Shown in pieces: positions 8,029-13,592 of a stretch of DNA of 13,728 nt. Every line of letters begins with the position of its first letter. Position 1 is the first letter of the stretch. A model generated the notes under the pieces. It made no database searches and had not been told where the DNA came from. It saw only the letters and a program-made list of their open reading frames with translations. Location of the stretch: contig WTBX01000185.1 in the NCBI GenBank assembly GCA_013138855.1, forward strand, positions 1 through 13,728, written 5' to 3'. This DNA is from Methylococcaceae bacterium (GTDB lineage: Bacteria; Pseudomonadota; Gammaproteobacteria; Methylococcales; Methylomonadaceae). Position numbers and translations under genes: made by a program.

Positions 8029-8451
8029 TCAACCTGTTGCCTTAGCAGGTTGCTGTCCTTGTTTAAGCTCAGTAATATTAGCCTCGCTAGTAGTGCCTTT
8101 ACGCTTTGATTCACCTTCAAAATTACCACCTTTCTCAATAGTAAGCTCACTGTAAAGCAATGAACCTTTAACGCGACCTTTAGATAAAATTTCAACGGTA
8201 TCACTGTCTACTGAGCCTTCAAAACTTCCATTAACCACAAAACTTTTAGCAATAATTTCACCGCGTACTTTGCCTTTAGTACCTATCGTTACTATATTAC
8301 TTGATTTAATAGTACCTTCAATTTCCCCATCAACATGCAATGACGAAGTAATGGCAATATCGCCATTTATTTTGGTACCGCTGGAGATAATGGTTGCCCC
8401 AGCATCTTTATTTGTTGATTTTTTGCTATCATTTCCACCAATGAGTGCCAC
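8029..8451 (-). CDS. Bactofilin (polymer-forming cytoskeletal protein)
   Basis: Bactofilins polymerise without nucleotide into filaments that position cell-wall enzymes. The 140-aa product has the family layout: a short polar N-terminus ending in the conserved GATIISSGTKINGDI (18-32), a compact right-handed beta-helix core of repeating hydrophobic/glycine turns (about 19-116, e.g. LHVDGEIEGTI, VTIGTKGKVRGEI, FVVNGSFEGSV), and a disordered Lys/Gln-rich tail. No enzymatic residues are expected. The start is GTG at 8451 with AGGT about 6 nt upstream, because this gives the full conserved N-terminus. It lies 85 nt inside the upstream M23 peptidase gene in another frame, so the two are translationally linked. 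Partnership with an M23 peptidase is a known theme (e.g. CcmA with Csd1 in Helicobacter pylori). A 7-bp inverted repeat (8030-8036 / 8046-8052) overlaps the stop region. Confidence 0.92.
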   Translation of the reverse strand: MALIGGNDSKKSTNKDAGATIISSGTKINGDIAITSSLHVDGEIEGTIKSSNIVTIGTKGKVRGEIIAKSFVVNGSFEGSVDSDTVEILSKGRVKGSLLYSELTIEKGGNFEGESKRKGTTSEANITELKQGQQPAKATG

Positions 8452-9317
8452 TTTATACCTGCCGTTTTTTTAAAGATTGAATCGTAATTATCAATATCCC
8501 AATTGATAAAATTAATAGGGTCTATAGGAACCCCAATATATCTGACTTCATAATGAAGATGAGGGCCACTACTTAGCCCAGTATTACCACTTAATGCAAT
8601 TTGTTGACCTTTACTGACTATATCACCAATTTTAAAGTCAATTTTACTTAAATGGGCATAATAACTTTTAAAACCATAGTTATGGACGATGGTTAATAAG
8701 TTTCCAAAGCCATTTTTGCCGTGATACCCTGAGTAGTCAACAATACCACTTGCCGTAGCATAAACGGGCGTGCCTGTTTTGGCTCTAAAATCTGTGCCTT
8801 TATGGAAACGCTTGGTTCGTCTAATAGGGTGAGTTCGCCAGCCAAAATGATCGGTAATTTTACCCGCCTCTTTGACTTTCTGACCTTTTAGAATGAGCGG
8901 ATTGCCATTAGGAATACTCATTAACATGTGATTTTTTTGTAGTGATGTTATTTTTGCTAAATCAATGCGTTTTTCAATCGAGTTTTCGTTATCTTTATTC
9001 GGTGTTAAGCCAATTAAATTTTCAATTTCAACGAGTTTATCGGTAAATACCTCAATTTCCATCGACTTTTCGAGTATCCGTCCATTTAAGGTGCTGATAC
9101 TTTCTTCATGATTTAGCTTTTCCTGCCTCAGTAAATTTCTTTTTTCTTCCAGCATTTCAACGTCACTCATTAAAACCGTAATGAATATTGAGCCGATGAT
9201 AAACATGAGTAAAATAAAAACAACAATGCCGAAAATAACTTTTCTAATAATCTGATGCACATTAAAGTGCTTAGTACCTTCTAAATCAGTTATCGTGACG
9301 ATAAGCCTATCGCGCAT
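8367..9317 (-). CDS. Membrane-anchored M23 (LytM-type) peptidoglycan endopeptidase
   Basis: Predicted zinc endopeptidase cutting peptide cross-links of the cell wall, anchored in the inner membrane facing the periplasm. In the 316-aa form there is a short cytoplasmic N-terminus, one membrane segment (about 27-50, hydrophobic IFGIVVFILLMFIIGSIFI), a coiled coil (51-101) and an M23 domain (about 145-270). The active site is complete: H172 and D176 (HKGTD), H222 (YYAHL), and H253/H255 (GPHLHYE). I start at ATG 9317 (AGGTGA 6 nt upstream) rather than the TTG two codons earlier. The last 27 codons overlap the bactofilin gene, and an A7 run (8465-8471) lies just before the overlap. One base fewer there would end the protein 1 nt before the bactofilin start, so the C-terminal tail is uncertain. 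Confidence 0.93.
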   Translation of the reverse strand: MRDRLIVTITDLEGTKHFNVHQIIRKVIFGIVVFILLMFIIGSIFITVLMSDVEMLEEKRNLLRQEKLNHEESISTLNGRILEKSMEIEVFTDKLVEIENLIGLTPNKDNENSIEKRIDLAKITSLQKNHMLMSIPNGNPLILKGQKVKEAGKITDHFGWRTHPIRRTKRFHKGTDFRAKTGTPVYATASGIVDYSGYHGKNGFGNLLTIVHNYGFKSYYAHLSKIDFKIGDIVSKGQQIALSGNTGLSSGPHLHYEVRYIGVPIDPINFINWDIDNYDSIFKKTAGIKWHSLVEMIAKNQQIKMLGQPLSPAVPK

Positions 9318-9429
9318 ACACAATCACCTGTTTTGTCTCCTAATGGGGAATTGTATTGAATAGTTATAGAGCATAAAAGCCTAAAACCATCGCATAACCG
9401 TTCATTATATAATGCTAGAGGCCGAGTCC
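9318..9429 (-). promoter_or_regulatory. Intergenic between rtcR and M23 gene: candidate promoter and palindrome
   Basis: The 112-nt gap holds a perfect 12-bp palindrome CATTATATAATG (9403-9414) containing TATAAT on the minus strand, and a second -10-like TATAAC nearer the peptidase gene. No convincing -35 accompanies either. I see no clear intrinsic terminator for rtcR here, so some read-through from rtcR into the peptidase/bactofilin pair is possible. Confidence 0.35.
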
Positions 9430-11001
9430 CTAAATTAAATCGTTAAAAAGTAAGCCGTACTTATTTAAAAATTGCCTGAGTCGGTGGCTGTCATTTGCGG
9501 TGTTTTTGCTTAGACGACTAATATTAAACAAGGTTCTTCCTGCTTCTGCGGCTGTTTTAGATTGCTTGCAAACCTTAATTACCGCTGATAATTGAACTTG
9601 TTCAAATAAATCTAAATCGTTATCTATATAATTTTTAAGCTCGATTAATGCTTGATTATCATCACCATGTTGCCAGTTTTGCTGTAAACGACTAATTTCC
9701 TCATTAACGTCTTCTATGCCAATACGCCCACCTGAGGCTAAGGTTGCCATGCGAGTAATGCTGGCATTTAAATCTCGAAAATTAGTTGCCCATATTGCTT
9801 GCGGAGACTTTGCAAAACTTAAATAGCGTTCTCTGGCGGCTTTATTAAAATTAATAAAATCACCCGTTTTTTGCGCATATTTATCGAGTTCATAATCAAT
9901 ATTCGGTTCTAAATCTTCTAAACGTTCAATTAGCGAAGGTAAACGATACGTCCATAAATTAATTCTGGCGAGTAAATCTTCTCTAAATAAACCTTGTTTA
10001 ACGCGCTCAAATAAGTTGCGATTAGTGCCTGCAATTAATTGAAATGAACTGCTAATTTCTTTATCTGAGCCAAACGGCATAAAGGTTTTTTCTTCAATCG
10101 CATGAAGTAACATCGCCTGTTCATCCAAACCTAATTCACCTATTTCATCCAAAAATAATAAGCCATTATTTGCTTCTGCTAATAAGCCTTTTCTATGTGT
10201 CACTGCGCCAGTGAATGCACCTTTAACATGGCCAAATAAAGCAGACATGGCATTATCTCCGCGCAAAGTGGCGCAATTGACTTCGATTAATTTACCTTGA
10301 AACTGACCACGTTGTTTTTTGAGTTGATACACACGCCGCGCTAATAGTGATTTTCCAGAGCCTGATGCACCCGTTAATAAAATCGGCTCTTGAGAACGAA
10401 TAGCGATTTTTTCTAATTGTTCAATTAATTGATTAAAGTTTTGATTGCGTGTTTCTATGCCACCTTTTAAATAATGTCGTCCTTGCTGGTGTTCTTTAGA
10501 AAAACGCGAGGCAATCTGGTCATATTTAGATAAATCTAAATCAATAACCTGATAGCTTGCGGTAACATCATTTTTAGTGGGGGGAGAGGTTTGAATTAAG
10601 CGGCCACGTAAATAATGCGCTTCAGTCAATAGATACAGGCAAATTTGGGCAACATGCGTGCCTGTCGTAATGTGAATTAAATACTGTTCTTGTTCTGGCT
10701 TGAAGGGGTAGCTGCGTGCAAAATCTAATAACTGCGCATAAACGCTTTCAAAATCCCACGGGTCATCTAGTTTTATATGATGTTTATTGACGCTGGTTTC
10801 AGGTGAAACGCTGTGAATATCAGCACTTAAAATATCCGCCATAGCTTGATAAGTAGGCTGAAATAATAATTCCAGTCTATCAACTACTAAATCAGGGTGC
10901 TGGCATAAAGATAATGTCGGTCGCCAACGTTGCCAGCGTTTTTTGCCGATACCTCGATAATCTAAAGAGGTTCCTAATAGACTAAAAACAACGGTTTTCA
11001 T
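9430..11001 (-). CDS. rtcR: RtcR, sigma-54-dependent activator of the RNA-repair gene rtcB
   Basis: Bacterial enhancer-binding protein that switches on rtc genes when its N-terminal CARF-type domain senses an RNA-damage-linked signal. At 523 aa it aligns with E. coli RtcR (532) along its length by eye. It has a sensor domain (about 1-165) with GTSLDYRG, RWRPTL, LIHITTGTHVAQIC and RLIQTSPP. The AAA+ domain has Walker A GASGSGKS (211-218), the sigma-54-contacting GAFTGA loop (261-266), Walker B LLFLDEIGE (281-289) and FREDLLARINLW (339-350). A C-terminal DNA-binding helical domain follows (about 460-523). The start is ATG 11001 (MKTVVFSLLG, as in the family), not the longer upstream reading. 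That ATG overlaps the stop of the ATP-grasp gene (ATGA), so translation is coupled. All catalytic motifs are intact. Confidence 0.96.
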   Translation of the reverse strand: MKTVVFSLLGTSLDYRGIGKKRWQRWRPTLSLCQHPDLVVDRLELLFQPTYQAMADILSADIHSVSPETSVNKHHIKLDDPWDFESVYAQLLDFARSYPFKPEQEQYLIHITTGTHVAQICLYLLTEAHYLRGRLIQTSPPTKNDVTASYQVIDLDLSKYDQIASRFSKEHQQGRHYLKGGIETRNQNFNQLIEQLEKIAIRSQEPILLTGASGSGKSLLARRVYQLKKQRGQFQGKLIEVNCATLRGDNAMSALFGHVKGAFTGAVTHRKGLLAEANNGLLFLDEIGELGLDEQAMLLHAIEEKTFMPFGSDKEISSSFQLIAGTNRNLFERVKQGLFREDLLARINLWTYRLPSLIERLEDLEPNIDYELDKYAQKTGDFINFNKAARERYLSFAKSPQAIWATNFRDLNASITRMATLASGGRIGIEDVNEEISRLQQNWQHGDDNQALIELKNYIDNDLDLFEQVQLSAVIKVCKQSKTAAEAGRTLFNISRLSKNTANDSHRLRQFLNKYGLLFNDLI

Positions 11002-11990
11002 GCTTCTTTTAAGCAGGTTTTTACGATGTATTGCCAAATGGCTTTAACTAATAATTGATAGCCTAGGCTCCATACCATTTTTAAACTAGGGTTTCCATTG
11101 ACTTCAATCACAAGAAAATCTTCGGGATTGTCATTAATGGTGTCATGAGTGAAAAAATCAATCGCGCAGATTCTAAGTCCAATTATTTTAGCTATTTTAA
11201 CGCCCCATTCAGTACATTCTGGCGGGATGGTCGTGGTAAAATTATTGATAAAACCGCCACAGTTAGGGTTGGCGTTTGGTGATATGGAAAGTACCTTGTC
11301 AGCAGCAAGTACTGAATCGTAACTTAAGTTTTTTTTCGTTAAAGTTTCGTTAATAAAGCGTTGATTTAGACGATAGCTATTGTCTTTGTATTGTTGTTTG
11401 CGCTGGTCTAAAAAAGTCTCTAGTAATTGCTCAATCGTTGATTCTCCATCGCCTATTAATTCTGCACGCTTTTTATCATAAGAAAACCATGCCTTACCAT
11501 CCATGATAAATAGACGATGTTCTTGTTGAAAAATGGGTTCTTGGATAATGACGGCATGGTATTTTTCCGACGTTTTTTGTAAATGCGGTAATAGTTCCGC
11601 TTCACTATTAATGACAGTTGCAAAATCTCCTGAATAGCTATTAATTGGCTTAACAAATTGAGGGTAGCCTCTGTCATTAGCATAATGAATGGCATCCATT
11701 AATTCTTTGCCATCGGCGCGTTTGTCACGAGCATGTGGCGAAATAAAAAAATAATTTCCATGTGGAATTTTAACCGCCGCATTTTCCAAGGCCAGATACA
11801 TTAAAGCTTTATCGGTAGAGGTCATTACCGCTGTATGGCTATTTAATGGGTATTGGGAATCGCCAATCAAAATGGATTTGTCACCGTGACGGATTTCTCC
11901 GAGTATTCCAGAAAAAGTATCCAGATTTTTAAACTGATAGTTTTTTTCCGCGCAAATTTGTTCAATGACATGGAAATAAAGTGGTTGCAT
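10998..11990 (-). CDS. ATP-grasp ligase, cyanophycin-synthetase/RimK-like, coupled to rtcR
   Basis: The 330-aa protein is an ATP-grasp enzyme, a family that joins a carboxylate to an amine or similar nucleophile through an acyl-phosphate. Seen are a pre-ATP-grasp part (1-60), TSTDKALMYLALENAAVKIP (57-76) as in cyanophycin synthetase-type proteins, a nucleotide-binding lysine in FVKPINSYSGD (K114), the adenine hinge IIQEPI (148-153), EHRLFIMDGKAWFSYDKKRA (157-176), GDGESTI (180-186), and Mg2+ ligands D278 plus E296/N298/N300 (VIEVNGNPSL). The active site looks complete. The N-terminal CphA domain and the mur-ligase-like domain of real cyanophycin synthetase are absent, so the substrate is unknown. 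AGGA lies 8 nt before the ATG. The TGA overlaps the rtcR ATG. Context suggests a role beside RNA repair: making a signal, or modifying a protein or small molecule. This is inference. Confidence 0.88.
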   Translation of the reverse strand: MQPLYFHVIEQICAEKNYQFKNLDTFSGILGEIRHGDKSILIGDSQYPLNSHTAVMTSTDKALMYLALENAAVKIPHGNYFFISPHARDKRADGKELMDAIHYANDRGYPQFVKPINSYSGDFATVINSEAELLPHLQKTSEKYHAVIIQEPIFQQEHRLFIMDGKAWFSYDKKRAELIGDGESTIEQLLETFLDQRKQQYKDNSYRLNQRFINETLTKKNLSYDSVLAADKVLSISPNANPNCGGFINNFTTTIPPECTEWGVKIAKIIGLRICAIDFFTHDTINDNPEDFLVIEVNGNPSLKMVWSLGYQLLVKAIWQYIVKTCLKEA

Positions 11991-12008
11991 TTTATTATTC
12001 CTATATAT

Positions 12009-12040
12009 CTATCTGGATAGTTAGCTATCTTAAAAGATAG
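12009..12040. promoter_or_regulatory. Tandem inverted repeats, candidate RtcR upstream activating sites
   Basis: Two dyads share the same half-sites: CTATC-TG-GATAG (12009-12020) and CTATCTT-AA-AAGATAG (12025-12040). Their centres are 18 bp apart and lie about 110 and 93 bp upstream of the -24 element, a usual enhancer distance. The second touches the minus-strand TATACT, so binding could also control the ATP-grasp/rtcR unit. Assignment to RtcR is by position, not by a known consensus. Confidence 0.6.
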
Positions 12041-12082
12041 TATAAAACAGTGATTAATTTTTATATTGCTGAGTACTTTTTG

Positions 12083-12095
12083 TAAATCATTGATA
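12083..12095 (-). promoter_or_regulatory. IHF binding-site match
   Basis: The minus strand reads TATCAATGATTTA, an exact match to the IHF consensus WATCAANNNNTTR. It lies between the candidate enhancer dyads and the sigma-54 promoter, where IHF bending brings the activator to the polymerase. The AT-rich setting raises the chance of random matches, but order and spacing support it. Confidence 0.65.
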
Positions 12096-12123
12096 ATAAA
12101 CAGTTTAATTTGTTTTTTAAAGC

Positions 12124-12139
12124 TGGCATTTACCTTGCA
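12124..12139 (+). promoter_or_regulatory. Sigma-54 (-24/-12) promoter of rtcB
   Basis: TGGCATTTACCTTGCA fits the sigma-54 consensus TGGCAYRNNNNTTGCW, with invariant GG (12125-12126) and GC (12137-12138) at the correct spacing; only the R position differs (T at 12130). It faces rtcB, whose E. coli homologue is known to be transcribed by sigma-54 under RtcR. Transcription should begin about 12 nt downstream, near 12149-12151. Confidence 0.92.
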
Positions 12140-12150
12140 ATAGTTAATGT

Positions 12151-12292
12151 GAGGCTTTTAACGTTTAACCGTTGAATATATGTTAATTGAATATAAACCT
12201 AGCAGCTCTTTGCGTAAAGTTGAAACGTTATAAATTGTTGTTAGTTTTTTATTTTACGTTCAATTGTTAGCTTTTTACGTTAATAAAAGCCT
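12151..12292 (+). ncRNA. Candidate structured rtcB leader RNA closed by a long-range helix
   Basis: AGGCTTTT (12152-12159) pairs with AAAAGCCT (12285-12292), and the next AACGT (12160-12164) pairs with ACGTT (12277-12281), leaving a 3-nt bulge (AAT). The 5' arm begins at the predicted sigma-54 start, and the 3' arm ends 13 nt before the rtcB ribosome site. Inside are a small hairpin (CTTT-GCGT-AAAG, 12208-12219) and a possible AACGT/ACGTT hairpin (12224-12228 / 12256-12260), which competes with the outer pairing. I do not recognise a known RNA family. It could be a 5' UTR fold controlling rtcB translation, or a small RNA released from the leader. Confidence 0.45.
12238..12281 (+). repeat. Imperfect tandem repeat in the rtcB leader
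   Basis: TTGTTAG followed by a T-rich run and ACGTT occurs twice in succession (12238-12260 and 12264-12281), differing in T-run length. Each copy is preceded by AATTG or an equivalent. A separate 9-bp direct repeat TTGAATATA occurs at 12172-12180 and 12187-12195, 15 bp apart. Confidence 0.6.
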
Positions 12293-12316
12293 GTCATTCA
12301 TCAATGGAGTAACAAA

Positions 12317-13549
12317 ATGACAACTTACAACTATGAAGTCACTAAAGACGATGCAGGTGTTCCCATTAAATCATGGACACGCGGTGTTGCGTTTGAAGAG
12401 CAAGCTAGACAACAATTAATCAATATTTCCAAGCTGCCGTTTATTTATAAATGGGTGGCAGCGATGCCTGATGTGCATTTAGGAAAAGGTGCGACGATTG
12501 GTAGTGTTGTTCCTACCTTAAATGCCATTATTCCTGCGGCGGTGGGTGTTGATATTGGTTGTGGGATGATGGCGGTGAAAACCAGTTTAAATGCCTCGCA
12601 ATTGCCTGACAATTTGCACGATATTCGCAATAAAATTGAAATAGCCGTGCCGCATGGTCGCTCTAAACGTTTACGTCGAGGAAGTGTTGATCGTGGTTCA
12701 TGGGCGAACTTACCCGAAGATGTTGTGATGGGTTGGGGGAAATTATCAAATGAGTTTGATTATTTGTGTGAAAAACATCCTGTGTTAAAAAATACTAATA
12801 ATGCGCATCATTTAGGGACTTTAGGCACAGGTAATCATTTTATTGAGTTGTGTTTAGATGAGCATAACGCGGTTTGGGTGATGTTGCACAGTGGTTCTCG
12901 TGGTGTCGGGAATCGTATTGGGACGCATTTTATTGAATTGGCGAAAAAAGAAATGGAGCGTTGGTTTATTCATTTGCCTGATAAAGATTTAGCGTATTTA
13001 CCTAAAGGTTCTCAGCATTTTGATGATTATGTGGAGGCGGTGCATTGGGCGCAATCTTATGCGGCGATTAATCGTGAAACTATGATGAGTCGTGTTTTAG
13101 TGGCTTTGAAAAGTTGTATTGATATTCCTTTTGAAGCGCGAGTGGAAGCGGTGAATTGTCATCATAATTATGTGAGTTTTGAGAAGCATTTTGATGAAGA
13201 TATTATCGTCACGCGTAAAGGTGCGGTACGAGCGGGTAAAGGGGATATGGGTATTATTCCGGGGAGTATGGGGGCTAAATCGTTTATTGTTCGCGGGCTT
13301 GGAAATGAAGATAGTTTTTGCAGTTGTTCGCATGGGGCAGGGCGGGTAATGTCTCGCACTGCGGCTAAAAAGCAAGTGTCTTTAGAAGAGCATATTGAGG
13401 CAACTAAAGATGTTGAATGCCGTAAAGATAAAGATGTGATTGATGAAACGCCATCGGCTTATAAACCGCTTGAAGCGGTGATGGAAGCGCAAAGTGATTT
13501 GGTTGAAATTGTTTATACTTTGAAGCAAGTTGTTTGTGTTAAGGGATAA
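12317..13549 (+). CDS. rtcB: RNA-splicing/repair ligase RtcB
   Basis: GTP- and Mn2+-dependent ligase that joins RNA 3'-phosphate or 2',3'-cyclic phosphate ends to 5'-OH ends, repairing tRNAs and rRNA cut by ribotoxins. At 410 aa it matches E. coli RtcB (408). Metal and catalytic residues are all visible: D79 and C82 (VGVDIGCGM), H174 (GTGNHF), H191 (LHSGSRG), H282/H283 (NCHHNY), and the guanylated histidine H339 (CSHGAGRVMSR). It has PDVHLGKGATIG (51-62) near the N-terminus, as in bacterial RtcB1-type ligases. The ATG at 12317 has GGAG (12306-12309) 7 nt upstream. It is driven by the sigma-54 promoter and divergent from the ATP-grasp/rtcR pair. No rtcA follows directly. Confidence 0.98.
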   Translation: MTTYNYEVTKDDAGVPIKSWTRGVAFEEQARQQLINISKLPFIYKWVAAMPDVHLGKGATIGSVVPTLNAIIPAAVGVDIGCGMMAVKTSLNASQLPDNLHDIRNKIEIAVPHGRSKRLRRGSVDRGSWANLPEDVVMGWGKLSNEFDYLCEKHPVLKNTNNAHHLGTLGTGNHFIELCLDEHNAVWVMLHSGSRGVGNRIGTHFIELAKKEMERWFIHLPDKDLAYLPKGSQHFDDYVEAVHWAQSYAAINRETMMSRVLVALKSCIDIPFEARVEAVNCHHNYVSFEKHFDEDIIVTRKGAVRAGKGDMGIIPGSMGAKSFIVRGLGNEDSFCSCSHGAGRVMSRTAAKKQVSLEEHIEATKDVECRKDKDVIDETPSAYKPLEAVMEAQSDLVEIVYTLKQVVCVKG

Positions 13550-13592
13550 TTATCCTGTTATCAGCATTATAATAAATAGGTAGGTACAAGTA

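Larger units (their letters stand above)
11991..12316. promoter_or_regulatory. 326-bp divergent control region of the RNA-repair locus
   Basis: No gene is supported here. From left to right it holds: the ATP-grasp ribosome site; two CTATC/GATAG inverted repeats; a TATACT on the minus strand (12039-12044) that may be the -10 of the ATP-grasp/rtcR unit; an AT-rich stretch with an IHF-consensus match; a sigma-54 promoter facing rtcB; and a leader of about 165 nt that can close into a long-range helix. The order operator - IHF - sigma-54 promoter is the standard architecture for enhancer-dependent activation. Confidence 0.85.

Noticed and set aside
8270..8473. Plus-strand frame opposite bactofilin and the M23 C-terminus
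   Set aside because: Antisense to two supported genes, without a ribosome site or recognisable domain.
11456..11695. Alternative minus-strand frame inside the ATP-grasp gene
   Set aside because: The ATP-grasp frame carries conserved catalytic motifs across this stretch; the alternative has none.
12151..12292. tRNA-like or pseudo-tRNA reading of the rtcB leader (a GTTCAATTG string recalls a T-loop)
   Set aside because: The flanking bases do not form a T-stem, and no acceptor or anticodon arm is found.
13097..13375. Minus-strand frames opposite the end of rtcB
   Set aside because: They are antisense to the conserved RtcB catalytic region and resemble nothing known.
13544..13573. Palindrome GGATAATTATCC and TATAAT after rtcB, considered as a terminator or an independent promoter
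   Set aside because: No U-run follows the short stem, and the TATAAT has no acceptable -35 at proper spacing.
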